A stretch of 41,131 bases of DNA from a virus: positions 1 to 41,131 of IMG/VR virus record IMGVR_UViG_3300005527_000109. One strand, given 5' to 3'. The position numbers and the translations under genes are program-made. The notes beneath the pieces are model-generated. The model searched no databases, was not told the DNA's origin, and saw nothing but the letters and a program-made list of their open reading frames with translations. The first letter of the stretch is position 1. Each line of letters begins with the position of its first letter. Shown piece by piece: positions 16,054 through 25,239 of this stretch.

Positions 16054-16341
16054 TTAGGAATTTAGAGGCTGATCCTGTACAATATCTGTGATCTCTGTTC
16101 CTTTGGATGGATCCTGAGACTTTCTATATCCAAGAAGTCCTGCACCAATTCCAGTAAAAACAACAGACTGAAGTAAAATGTCAGTGTCCTTTATTAATGA
16201 ACCATAAAGGAAAGATATGCTACCGATGGTACATATTAGCACACCCATAGTCCCGCTAGCAGAAGTTTTCCCGTTCGAATTAGAGGTCATCTGAGCAAAA
16301 CTGAATTTATTAATCATTTCTTTAAGATCTTTTAATCCCAT
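16054..16341 (-). CDS. Small two-span membrane protein, holin candidate
   Basis: This 95-residue protein has two hydrophobic segments, about 32-50 (V-L-I-C-T-I-G-S-I-S-F-L-Y-G) and 57-74 (L-L-Q-S-V-V-F-T-G-I-G-A-G-L-L-G), a basic N-terminal helix and a short polar tail, as in class II holins. It is the only minus-strand gene in the virion block: its stop abuts the gp15-like gene and its start is 32 bases from the next plus-strand gene. A holin role is inference; it may instead be a membrane anchor. Confidence 0.6.
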   Translation of the reverse strand: MGLKDLKEMINKFSFAQMTSNSNGKTSASGTMGVLICTIGSISFLYGSLIKDTDILLQSVVFTGIGAGLLGYRKSQDPSKGTEITDIVQDQPLNS

Positions 16342-16359
16342 ACCTAGATTTTATTCACC

Positions 16360-16367
16360 GATATATA
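16360..16367 (+). promoter_or_regulatory. GATATATA box, candidate late promoter, possibly bidirectional
   Basis: It lies 6 bases before the ATG at 16374. TATATA is its own reverse complement and sits 19 bases from the divergent ATG at 16341, so one box could serve both genes in the 32-base gap. Confidence 0.5.
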
Positions 16368-16373
16368 TGAGAA

Positions 16374-18545
16374 ATGACAGACCCGATTATTTTTTCCAGC
16401 ATTGGAAACTACAGAATTATTAACTACAGCGAAGCATTTAGCGACGTTAAAAAGTTTAAGGGATGGATTATAGAGGCCACCGGGGAATCGGGCGCTTCTA
16501 GGTATCTTAAAAAAGAATTTAGATGGAGCTTAAATAATAGCAATTGGTCTCTATGGATAGAATTAACCGAAGAAAATACCAATGCTTTGGATTTAAACCC
16601 AGATAATAAATTATATTTAGAATTCAAGTTTACCGCATTTTCTGACGAAGATGCAAGCCCACACCTTTCGGAAGGATCCCAATTAAATCCTGTAATTGAA
16701 ATAGAAAATTTTGATCTGGATTTAGAGTATTTTGTACCTGATTATAGAGATCTAATAGTAAAACCTGCAGTTCTCTGTTCCAAGGAAATGTACACAAGAT
16801 CTATCATTTTTAATGATGATTGCGATCCAGATAAAGTATTTAAGCCTTATGATGTAAATCGTGGAATAAATGTTTATCAGGATTTAAGTAAAACAGTAAA
16901 TGTTCTTTTTGGGCACGAGGTAAATTATTACTCAGTACAACCAAACGGAAGGGGAAAGGATGTAGTTCTCCGAGAATACAGTCTCTTCGATGTTGTTGAT
17001 GAAAAGTGTGTTAAAGTAATGGTTCCGGGTAACAATTTTCCGGACAATAAACCAATTTATGACACTTTTGGAATTCAATTTGTACAGCCTTTAGAAGTTC
17101 ATATTGACAGAAAATATTTTGAGGGGATTTTTGGAAAGGGTGCACAGCCAAGAAAAAGGGATATTATATTTTTCCCATTAACAAACAGAATCTATCAAAT
17201 TGAGTCAACTTATTTGCACAGGGATTTTAATTTATATCCAGTTTTCTTCAAATGCCAATTGATGAAATATGAGGTAAAGAAAAATACCCAATTTATTAAC
17301 AAGGAAGCAGAAAAAGAGCTCCTAGATTACACCGTAAACACACAGGATCTTTTTGGGGAGGAAACTCAGGAGGAAATAGAAAAAACAGTAAAACCCCAAC
17401 AATATTTTGTTTCGTCACAAAGAAGAAACGAAGACCCAACTAGAGCATACATAGATCAGTATCTTCCAATTATAGAATATGATCTAAATAATAACTGGAC
17501 AATAGTATTCAATAGTTATTACGATCTAGAAAGATTTTTATACGAAGATCCAACATCTACAGCTAAAACTGATGAGCAAAGACAAGCTATTAGATATAAA
17601 TCATTACCTGTTTTGGAAGAGAATGAAGAAATATCATTCACCTGCTGGTTTAAAATGAAAAACTATATAGATAAAACAAAACTTGTTAATAAACCCGCTT
17701 CCAAAATATCTATAACTTCATACACACAGGAAGATGGATTAATCACATATTCAACATATCCTATAGCACACAAATTGAGTATGGGGAGTAATCCAGAAGG
17801 ATATGTTTCTGTGATTGCGGATGGATCTAGAAGCGGAGGGTTCAAAATAGTAGGTATTCCAGATGTATACAGATTTACAGTAAAAGATAATGGAGCTGCT
17901 ATAACTTCGTCAATTTCCACATGGAAAATGCAAAAAGCACAAGCCAGAACATTGATTCATGGAAGGAAGAACAATCAAGGAATTTGGATACAAATGATCT
18001 GGTCTGGATCCAATGAAACAGAAACAAGCACTAGTTACATACAAACAGGTTCTTTTAGAATTCTGATTAATGATTTAGAGATACTTTCACCTTTTGGTGC
18101 TGGAACAACATCTTCATTAGGACAATTAATACCATCGCTCGAAGATTGGTATGGATTTGTATTTAACTTTTCGAATATATTTAAACAATACTCCATAAAC
18201 GTTTGGAAAATGCTTTATGACCCAGAAAATCCAGAAGCTCAAACTTCTGATCTTGGATTAATTCATAATAAAGAGGGTGTAATCACTGAAAAATACACTT
18301 ATAATATACCTTCAGATATTGAATTAGATAACCAGAAAGAAACTTGGAAAACTGATAATAATGCATACAAAGTATTAGGGAGTCCGCTTTTATTAACCAA
18401 TTTGAGAATTTTCCAAAACATGATCGAAAAAGAAAAGCAATCTGCAATCTTGAATCAGAATGTTGTAGGGGATTCTCAGTTAGCAGTTATTATAGATAAT
18501 GCTAAACCGGTATTGAAGCTACCTAAAATTGCTAAAAACAGATAA
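16374..18545 (+). CDS. 14: gp14-like neck protein with large C-terminal extension
   Basis: The N-terminal 300 or so residues resemble T4 gp14 neck proteins: around 249-300 the segment F-E-G-I-F, R-K-R-D-I-I-F-F-P-L-T, then I-Y-Q-I and a strand ending C-Q-L-M-K-Y-E fits the gp14 pattern (x-E-G-D-I-I-Y-F-P-L, then F-E-I, then C-x-L-F-x-Y). T4 gp14 is 256 residues, but this is 723. The added part (about 360-720) is beta-rich and lectin-like (I-S-F-T-C-W-F-K-M; G-I-W-I-Q-M-I-W), suggesting a concanavalin-type collar or whisker domain. The gene lies 2 bases before the gp16-like gene. The homology claim is moderate. Confidence 0.55.
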   Translation: MTDPIIFSSIGNYRIINYSEAFSDVKKFKGWIIEATGESGASRYLKKEFRWSLNNSNWSLWIELTEENTNALDLNPDNKLYLEFKFTAFSDEDASPHLSEGSQLNPVIEIENFDLDLEYFVPDYRDLIVKPAVLCSKEMYTRSIIFNDDCDPDKVFKPYDVNRGINVYQDLSKTVNVLFGHEVNYYSVQPNGRGKDVVLREYSLFDVVDEKCVKVMVPGNNFPDNKPIYDTFGIQFVQPLEVHIDRKYFEGIFGKGAQPRKRDIIFFPLTNRIYQIESTYLHRDFNLYPVFFKCQLMKYEVKKNTQFINKEAEKELLDYTVNTQDLFGEETQEEIEKTVKPQQYFVSSQRRNEDPTRAYIDQYLPIIEYDLNNNWTIVFNSYYDLERFLYEDPTSTAKTDEQRQAIRYKSLPVLEENEEISFTCWFKMKNYIDKTKLVNKPASKISITSYTQEDGLITYSTYPIAHKLSMGSNPEGYVSVIADGSRSGGFKIVGIPDVYRFTVKDNGAAITSSISTWKMQKAQARTLIHGRKNNQGIWIQMIWSGSNETETSTSYIQTGSFRILINDLEILSPFGAGTTSSLGQLIPSLEDWYGFVFNFSNIFKQYSINVWKMLYDPENPEAQTSDLGLIHNKEGVITEKYTYNIPSDIELDNQKETWKTDNNAYKVLGSPLLLTNLRIFQNMIEKEKQSAILNQNVVGDSQLAVIIDNAKPVLKLPKIAKNR

Positions 18546-18547
18546 CT

Positions 18548-19345
18548 ATGCCAAGAAGACCGCCTAAAAACAAGGAAGGATCACCTATTACCAAGGAACA
18601 AGCTCTCAAGAAAAAGCAGGAATTAGAGGATCTAATCTTTAACAACGAAACCCTTGATGGTTTAACTGCTCCTGATATTCCACCAATGAAGCCATCAAGA
18701 GTTATGAATTTTGACTCTTTGAAAACTGAGGTTGAAACTGAAGCAAAAAGTATTCTAAACTCGTTAATTAAATTTTATATGGATAGCGATATAATCGATG
18801 AGAAAGATTATATTTCATTCAGAGCAAAAGTTGATGCACTGAGTATTTCCACTATGGCTTTTCAGATCAGAACCGCTCAACATGCAGTGACTAAAATGTT
18901 AGACGAGATAGACGCAGGGGGTCAATATCAAGCAAGAAACTTTGAGGTGTTAGCTCAAATGCAAAACCAATTGATGCAAATGCCTGCAAAATTTCAGGCT
19001 TATCTGGCAGACATGGAAAAAACATATAAGAATTTGAACAATGAAGCTAAGCTTCAGGATAACACCAAACAACCTGTCATGTTTGATGGTGATGGGAATG
19101 AAGTAATCATTCCTGGATTGGGGGGTGAAGGAGGAACAGTAAAGGTTAGGGGTAATAAAGGATTTATGGAAGGACTTCAAAGCGTGATTAAAACCGAGGT
19201 AATAGTTAAAAAAGCTCAGGTTGTGGAAGAAGTTGAAAGCAATTTGATAGACCCGAAGATGAAGGATTTAATTACCCCAGAAAACGAATTAAAGAAACAG
19301 ATCGAAGATGAAACTAAAATAGAATTAGATGAAGATCTATTTTAA
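18548..19345 (+). CDS. 16: gp16-like small terminase subunit candidate
   Basis: This 265-residue protein sits immediately before the large terminase gene (2-base gap), as gp16 does in T4. The middle, about 85-160, is two long helices (S-T-M-A-F-Q-I-R-T-A-Q-H-A-V-T-K-M-L and Q-A-R-N-F-E-V-L-A-Q-M-Q-N-Q-L), the coiled-coil pattern of T4-type small terminases. There is a short Gly-rich loop (about 194-200) and an acidic tail. Length exceeds T4 gp16 (164). The role would be DNA recognition and stimulation of the gp17 ATPase. Confidence 0.55.
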   Translation: MPRRPPKNKEGSPITKEQALKKKQELEDLIFNNETLDGLTAPDIPPMKPSRVMNFDSLKTEVETEAKSILNSLIKFYMDSDIIDEKDYISFRAKVDALSISTMAFQIRTAQHAVTKMLDEIDAGGQYQARNFEVLAQMQNQLMQMPAKFQAYLADMEKTYKNLNNEAKLQDNTKQPVMFDGDGNEVIIPGLGGEGGTVKVRGNKGFMEGLQSVIKTEVIVKKAQVVEEVESNLIDPKMKDLITPENELKKQIEDETKIELDEDLF

Positions 19346-19347
19346 TT

Positions 19348-21159
19348 ATGGCAGCTGAAGAAAAAATACAAAGTAATTATTGGACGTCTGCAAGAGTTGA
19401 AGAAATTATCAAAAACGCAGACGAAAAGGGCATAGATTTTAAAGACGTTGATAATCCATTCCATGAAAATGACCCGGAGCTCAGAAGAGGAGGGGTTCTT
19501 TATGAATATACTGAATGGGAGGTAGCAGAAATGAAGAGGTGTGCTTCTGATGTTATTTATTTTGCTAACACTTATTGTAACGCGATGACGGACGAGGGTA
19601 TTCGAAAGATAACACTTCGTGATTATCAAGAACAAATTCTTAGTCAATATCAAAAACACAGATTTAATATCTTCCTAAGCCCCAGACAAAGCGGTAAAAC
19701 TGTTACGTCATCTATATTCTTGCTGTGGTATTTGCTTTTTAATTATGACAAAAACGCCATGATTTTGGCAAACATTGGAGACACTGCAACAGAATTGATG
19801 GATAAGATTAAGATCATTATGAAGGGTCTCCCGTTCTTTTTAAAGCCTGGAATTTTAGTTTATAACGTTATGACCATGAAATTTGATAATGGTTGTAGGA
19901 TTATGGCAAAAACAACAACCAAGCAATCATCTATCGGTTTTACGGTTCACTTTTTATATATGGACGAGTTTGCCCATATCAATCCTAATTTCATAGGTCA
20001 GTTCTTTAAATCTGTATATCCTACCATATCTTCTTCAAAGATTTCCAGAATTATTATCACTTCCACCCCTAACGGAATGAACAAATTTTATGAAATCTAT
20101 AAGTCTGCTATTGACGGGGAGAATGAATTCAATCCTATAAGAGTTGATTGGTGGCAGGTTCCTGGAAGGGACGAAGAGTGGAGAAAGAAAGAAATTGCTA
20201 ACCTCGGATCGGAAGAAGATTTTAACCAGGAGTATGGAAATCAATTTCTAAGCTCTTCTAAGTTGCTTTTAGATTCATACACATTGAAAAAGCTCAAAAA
20301 AACAGAGGTTAAATTTGTGCACAAGGAGCTGTTGCCGTTTCAAAATTCAATTATAGATTATCAAAATTTAACTTGGCATCCAAATTTTGACCCAACAAAT
20401 CTTTGGGAAGAGGGAGAAAATAAGAGATTTGTAATTTCTGTAGACACCGCAGCGGGAGGTGGTGGGGATTACAGTGTTGTTAATATTCTTAAGGTTTCTC
20501 CTAAACCTCTTGTCTTAATAGAGGAAAAGAAATTTTTTGAAGACGAATCTGACTTTTTTTCGTTGCTACAGGTCGGGATATTCAGATCAAATACTATTCA
20601 AATAGAGGAACTTAAGGTTTTTTTAGAAATATTATGCGCTGATGTTTTTAATCCGGAACAAATAAAATTGGTTGTTGAAGTTGACTACAGGGGAGAATAT
20701 TTAATTGAAAAATTGCTTACGGGAGAGAAGCTTTTTTCTGAAATGTTTGTCTATACCAAGCATACAGAAAGCTCCAAGCAACTTAAAACCGGAGTTAAAG
20801 TAACACCTAAAACCAAAGAAAAATACTGTGAGGACTTAAAAATTAATACAAGAAACTCAAAAATTATCCCCACAGAGATCACTACAATTCTAGAATTAAG
20901 CAATTTTGGGGAAACTAGCAAGGGAATTTATCAGAGTCAAATTGGAAATGATGATATAGCCATGACATTGGTAAATGCCAATTCTGTATTTGAATATCAA
21001 GATTTTATGTATTTAGTAATGGATGTTTTCGATTCAATTTCGGAAAAATACAAAATTGCGATAAATAAAAAACTAGCAGAAACCGGAGAAACTGGAATTC
21101 AAGGTGACGCTGCTAGTAGAGAAATGGAAACATACAATGTTTTCAAGGACTTCTTTTAG
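19348..21159 (+). CDS. 17: gp17-like terminase large subunit
   Basis: This 603-residue protein (T4 gp17: 610) has Walker A S111-P-R-Q-S-G-K-T118, Walker B F-L-Y-M-D206-E207-F, coupling motif T-S-T-P-N-G (about 238-243) and a C-terminal RNase H-like nuclease with acidic residues in V-I-S-V-D366, V-V-E-V-D446 and G-N-D-D536-I-A. It is the ATP-driven packaging motor and headful nuclease, with no intein or insertion. The N-terminal portion includes the adenine-binding Q-motif-like R-D-Y-Q-E-Q. Confidence 0.95.
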   Translation: MAAEEKIQSNYWTSARVEEIIKNADEKGIDFKDVDNPFHENDPELRRGGVLYEYTEWEVAEMKRCASDVIYFANTYCNAMTDEGIRKITLRDYQEQILSQYQKHRFNIFLSPRQSGKTVTSSIFLLWYLLFNYDKNAMILANIGDTATELMDKIKIIMKGLPFFLKPGILVYNVMTMKFDNGCRIMAKTTTKQSSIGFTVHFLYMDEFAHINPNFIGQFFKSVYPTISSSKISRIIITSTPNGMNKFYEIYKSAIDGENEFNPIRVDWWQVPGRDEEWRKKEIANLGSEEDFNQEYGNQFLSSSKLLLDSYTLKKLKKTEVKFVHKELLPFQNSIIDYQNLTWHPNFDPTNLWEEGENKRFVISVDTAAGGGGDYSVVNILKVSPKPLVLIEEKKFFEDESDFFSLLQVGIFRSNTIQIEELKVFLEILCADVFNPEQIKLVVEVDYRGEYLIEKLLTGEKLFSEMFVYTKHTESSKQLKTGVKVTPKTKEKYCEDLKINTRNSKIIPTEITTILELSNFGETSKGIYQSQIGNDDIAMTLVNANSVFEYQDFMYLVMDVFDSISEKYKIAINKKLAETGETGIQGDAASREMETYNVFKDFF

Positions 21160-21169
21160 GTATTTTTTT

Positions 21170-21223
21170 GATATATAGATTAAGAGCAGGACTCCCGAAG
21201 TTCTCACCTCGAAAAGATATATA
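21170..21223 (+). promoter_or_regulatory. Double GATATATA boxes around a hairpin, sheath leader
   Basis: Two GATATATA boxes (21170-21177 and 21216-21223) flank a hairpin: GAG/CTC (21184-21186 with 21108-21110 numbering as 21208-21210) and GGACT/AGTTC (21189-21193 with 21199-21203, loop CCCGA). The second box is 17 bases before the sheath ATG. Two promoters or one promoter with a structured leader would suit high expression of a major tail protein. Confidence 0.5.
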
Positions 21224-21240
21224 CAAGTAAAAAATACAAA

Positions 21241-24200
21241 ATGGCAAAGAAGTTAACTCTGGATCTATCCGTTTTTAAAAGTTCTGGTGTCTATACCTTA
21301 GAATTTGATGCTTCTGAAAATATTGTAGTAAATCCACAGACAGTAAGATTAGTGGTTGGATTTTCAAACAAGGGCCCATTCAACACTCCAGTTTATGTGC
21401 CAGACGTTCAGACAGCTATTAAAGTTTTCGGTGATATCGATAGAGCTTTAGAAAAAAAGGGATCGTTCTTCCATCGATCAATATTCACATGCTTAAACAG
21501 CGGACCTGTTTTTGCCCTTAATCTTTTAAAGTTGAACAATTCAGTCACAACAAGTGACGATCCAGATGTTGCTAACGGAGCTGATGTAGCTAGATATAGA
21601 ACTTTTTCTGTTGACACTGCAGAATCTAACGGAACTAACTCAACTGATGAGTACACGAAGGTAAATGCAAATCTTCCTAAGCAGGATAAATTGGTTTCTT
21701 CTTATTATAACAAAGAAAAGTTTTGGTTCCCAGATCCAAACATGCTTCTTGCCACAATAGATGTAACTGAGCAATCTAAATTGTTCAGTCTGGTTAACTT
21801 AAGCCAAAACCCAGTAAGTGTTATTGTAAAGAAATCTTTGGATGCTAGACTTCCTATTAAAGGATTTGATATCACAGCTCAAGAATATTTTGGAGCTAGC
21901 AATGTTCCAAACTTCATGAATCCTTATGATTACATTTCAGATTACTTTGTAGATGTTATCGTAGTAAGCGGAAATTGGACTAAATATCAAGAACTTTCTT
22001 TAGATCCTATTTACTCCTCATATTTCACATCAAAGGGATTCGTAAAAGCTCAGATTGACAATTTCTTGGCTCTGAAAGAAGTAAACGTGGTTCTAACTGT
22101 AACTGGATGCTTGATTCCAGATTTTGTTGATCAAAACGGAATCACACAATACATTAAGACATTAATTAACAATCAAGTAGGACAAACAGGAGTACTTTGT
22201 GCAGTAAATGAAGAGGCTTTAGATGATTTATCATCAGGAGATTACTCTTATATAGATTTAGTTGGCCATCACCTAACGGGTGCTTTAAATCCAGCTAATC
22301 CTGAAATCAACGAAATAGATTTCTTAAGTTATAGTTCTCCGCTAACTGCAGATTTTACATACACTCAAAATTCTAACACCATAACAGATCTTGATAGCCC
22401 TTATTCAGATCTTATTGAAATCGGAACAACATTTGTTGATGCCTTCGGCTCACCTAGTGTTGATGGAGTATTTGAAGAAGATTTTGCAGCATATAGCTCT
22501 ACAAATCTTGATTCTGGATTACCATATTTGCAAACAAATTTCTTAGGTGCAGATGCAACTAGCAGAAAAAACGCACTAAAAAATTTCTTGGCAGTTACTG
22601 CAACATCTCCAGCATCTAAATTCATTATTGGTAAAGTTACTGGAAATATTTCAGGGAATGTTGAAGCTAAAAAAGCTTTCTCTGCCAATGACATAGTTAA
22701 ATTAAAGGTTGAGGAAGTAAAAGAGGTAACAGTTTCTCCTGGAAACGTACAACTTAGAATTAAATGGTCACATCCTTTATTTAAAGCTGCTTCTCCTTTA
22801 GTTTCTCCTTATTATAGAACAAACATAGGAGGAAGCCACTATCAATTCTGTAAAGCAGATTACTTTGATAGATTTGATCCAATTGAAACAAGTCCTGGAC
22901 CTCTTGGAAGTCCAACTCCTATTAATCCACAGACATTAGGAAACTACACATACTTCGGTTATGCTGAATCTAAACTTTTCTTAGATCATAAAAATGGATT
23001 AATTAGCGACGGAGACGTAATTTACAAAGCATATGACGGATCATCAGTTCAATATCTTAAATTTGAAAACTCTGTAGACAGAGACGGATTTGAAACAGTT
23101 GAAATGAAATCCTACGTTGATGCTGATTTCACAACAGAAGAAGCAGCGGTTTCATTGGGTGTAAGTTATAAAACTTCCTCAACAGGATCATCAGATACTG
23201 TAGACTCTGATGAAGTAAACATCGTATCAATTGCAGGAAACCTAAATCAATTTGTTAATGTAATCTCGGTTATTTCAACAAACCAGGTGGAAGTATCAGT
23301 TACTGAAGTAGCTGCAACATCTCTTAAAGTAGGTGATCTCCTAGTATCACAGGACGTTGATCAATTTGAAAACGCAGTTGGTAATAAACTTAACAGATTA
23401 ACAAGAATTATAGAATCTAAGAAAGTAGCAGTTCCTGGATCACCTGGAAACTACACAATTTACGTGAAAACGGATAGACCTATTCTTCTTTACTCCGGAG
23501 CTAACGCAAGAGTGAATAAGTTTAGACCGATACATCAATTCGTGGAAACCTACAAGATTTCATATCTTCCCGGCTTCCAGCTTAAAACCTCTCACAAGCC
23601 TAACGGATCTGATGACAGATTAGACGAAATCTTGGACGTTTTAACCACAACCAATATTTCTAAAACACTTGCTGATAGAAATATTATCACTTTCAGATAT
23701 GTTGTTGATACGTTTGATGGACAAATTCAAACTAACTCCAAACATCAACTAGCTAAATTAGCTAAAGATAGACAGAAATGTCTTGCAATTATTAATGCTC
23801 CTTCAATGGAGAAATTTAAGGATTCAATAGATCCAAGATTTACTGACGCACCTTCAGCAACAGAACCAGCTCCTTTACTAAGAGCAAAGTATATTGCAGA
23901 GGGCGGAAACTTAGAACTAAATCCTTCATTCAGATTCACTTTACCTGATGAAGATAGTGGAGCTAAATTCTGCGGTGTGTTTGGACCTTTCTTAACTATA
24001 AGAGAAAATGGTAAAAACTTTAATATTCCTCCAGCTGCACACGTAAGTAATAATTTCATTAGAAAATTTGTTACTGGAGAACCTTATTCTATCGTAGCTG
24101 GTCAAAAAAGAGGGGTACTTTCAGGATCTAACTTAGTTGGACTTGAATATGATTTCTCTCAGGATGATAGAGATTTCTTAGAACCCTTTGGATTCAACCC

Positions 24201-24612
24201 AATCATCAGAAAGAGAAATATTGGATTGGTAATATTTGGTAACCAAACAGGATATCAAAGAACTAACTCAGCATTTAATAACTTGCACGTTAGAGATCTT
24301 CTAATTACTCTTGAAGAAAGTGTTGAGGATATTCTTTCGAATTACGTATTTGATTTTAACGAAGATTCAATCAGACTTGAAATTAAAACTATCGTAGACA
24401 ATTACTTAAGCGGCGTTAAAAACGTTGGAGGTATCTATAACTACTTAACTATTATGGATTCTTCTAATAATACTCCTGCTATCATAGATCAAAACTTAGG
24501 AATTATCGATATCATTCTCGAACCTGCTAGAGGTATTCATAAGTTTATCAACAGAGTAACTGTTACAAGAACTGGTGGTATTGCTTCTGGAGGTTTCATC
24601 CAATTCAGTTAA
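21241..24612 (+). CDS. 18: gp18-like tail sheath protein
   Basis: This 1123-residue protein has a conserved C-terminal region in which L-E-P-A-R-G-I-H-K-F-I-N lies about 30 residues from the end, where strands of neighbouring subunits are woven together, and an N-terminal V-R-L-V-V-G-F-S-N-K-G-P-F-N as in T4 sheath proteins. It is much longer than T4 gp18 (659). The extra length appears to lie in the middle, about 350-780, which is rich in Ser, Thr, Asp and Pro and likely forms surface-exposed domains. It forms the contractile outer tube and is followed 40 bases later by the tail tube genes. Confidence 0.93.
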   Translation: MAKKLTLDLSVFKSSGVYTLEFDASENIVVNPQTVRLVVGFSNKGPFNTPVYVPDVQTAIKVFGDIDRALEKKGSFFHRSIFTCLNSGPVFALNLLKLNNSVTTSDDPDVANGADVARYRTFSVDTAESNGTNSTDEYTKVNANLPKQDKLVSSYYNKEKFWFPDPNMLLATIDVTEQSKLFSLVNLSQNPVSVIVKKSLDARLPIKGFDITAQEYFGASNVPNFMNPYDYISDYFVDVIVVSGNWTKYQELSLDPIYSSYFTSKGFVKAQIDNFLALKEVNVVLTVTGCLIPDFVDQNGITQYIKTLINNQVGQTGVLCAVNEEALDDLSSGDYSYIDLVGHHLTGALNPANPEINEIDFLSYSSPLTADFTYTQNSNTITDLDSPYSDLIEIGTTFVDAFGSPSVDGVFEEDFAAYSSTNLDSGLPYLQTNFLGADATSRKNALKNFLAVTATSPASKFIIGKVTGNISGNVEAKKAFSANDIVKLKVEEVKEVTVSPGNVQLRIKWSHPLFKAASPLVSPYYRTNIGGSHYQFCKADYFDRFDPIETSPGPLGSPTPINPQTLGNYTYFGYAESKLFLDHKNGLISDGDVIYKAYDGSSVQYLKFENSVDRDGFETVEMKSYVDADFTTEEAAVSLGVSYKTSSTGSSDTVDSDEVNIVSIAGNLNQFVNVISVISTNQVEVSVTEVAATSLKVGDLLVSQDVDQFENAVGNKLNRLTRIIESKKVAVPGSPGNYTIYVKTDRPILLYSGANARVNKFRPIHQFVETYKISYLPGFQLKTSHKPNGSDDRLDEILDVLTTTNISKTLADRNIITFRYVVDTFDGQIQTNSKHQLAKLAKDRQKCLAIINAPSMEKFKDSIDPRFTDAPSATEPAPLLRAKYIAEGGNLELNPSFRFTLPDEDSGAKFCGVFGPFLTIRENGKNFNIPPAAHVSNNFIRKFVTGEPYSIVAGQKRGVLSGSNLVGLEYDFSQDDRDFLEPFGFNPIIRKRNIGLVIFGNQTGYQRTNSAFNNLHVRDLLITLEESVEDILSNYVFDFNEDSIRLEIKTIVDNYLSGVKNVGGIYNYLTIMDSSNNTPAIIDQNLGIIDIILEPARGIHKFINRVTVTRTGGIASGGFIQFS

Positions 24613-24636
24613 TTTGATGAATACAGAAAAGAGGAA

Positions 24637-24643
24637 ATATATA
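24637..24643 (+). promoter_or_regulatory. ATATATA box, candidate late promoter
   Basis: AATATATAA lies 9 bases before the first tail tube ATG (24653). Confidence 0.45.
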
Positions 24644-24652
24644 AAATAAAAA

Positions 24653-25225
24653 ATGGCAGGATTACCACATTATACGTCTTCGAAAGCAGCAGTAAACAAA
24701 TTTGAACCGATCTATACGAATCAGTTTGAAGTTGTTATTACTCCACCTGCTTCCGTAGTTCCCCCTCAGGGAAATCCTAATAATGGCAACATTCTTTTAG
24801 AGCACGTAAAAAGTGTAGAAGGATTGGGTGTTGATCAGAATCCAGGAGAAATAGCTCAGCAATATAAAAATGCTAAGAGATATTACTCCGGGGCAAAACC
24901 TAGCCAAACTGGATTTGATCTAACGATCAACTTTGAGGTAAACCTAGACGAAAATAATTCAATGTACGTTTTTAAAACAATGAGACAGTGGGCGGATTTA
25001 ATTTACAATCCACTTACGGGAGCTCAGGGTTTGAAAAGAGATTATACTGGTACCATAGTAATTAGTGCATTTAATAAGGCAGGTGACGTTTTTAGAAGAA
25101 TCACATGTAAAGACTGCTTTCTTATGGCAAGTTTAACACCTATGGATCTTAACTACACTAACACTCAGATATTTAGTTTGAGAGCTCAGTGGGCAGTAGA
25201 TTACTTTGATGACGTATTTTTATAA
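24653..25225 (+). CDS. 19: gp19-like tail tube protein, copy 1
   Basis: This 190-residue protein has the T4-type tube layout: an N-terminal F-E-V-V-I-T-P-P strand, central Y-V-F-K-T-M-R-Q-W-x-D-L-I-Y-N-P-L-T-G, and a late A-G-D-V-F-R-R-I-T-C-K-D-C-F segment. It polymerises into the inner tube through which DNA passes. A clear paralogue follows 14 bases later. T4 gp19 is 163 residues. Confidence 0.9.
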   Translation: MAGLPHYTSSKAAVNKFEPIYTNQFEVVITPPASVVPPQGNPNNGNILLEHVKSVEGLGVDQNPGEIAQQYKNAKRYYSGAKPSQTGFDLTINFEVNLDENNSMYVFKTMRQWADLIYNPLTGAQGLKRDYTGTIVISAFNKAGDVFRRITCKDCFLMASLTPMDLNYTNTQIFSLRAQWAVDYFDDVFL

Positions 25226-25239
25226 TAATTAAATAAAAA

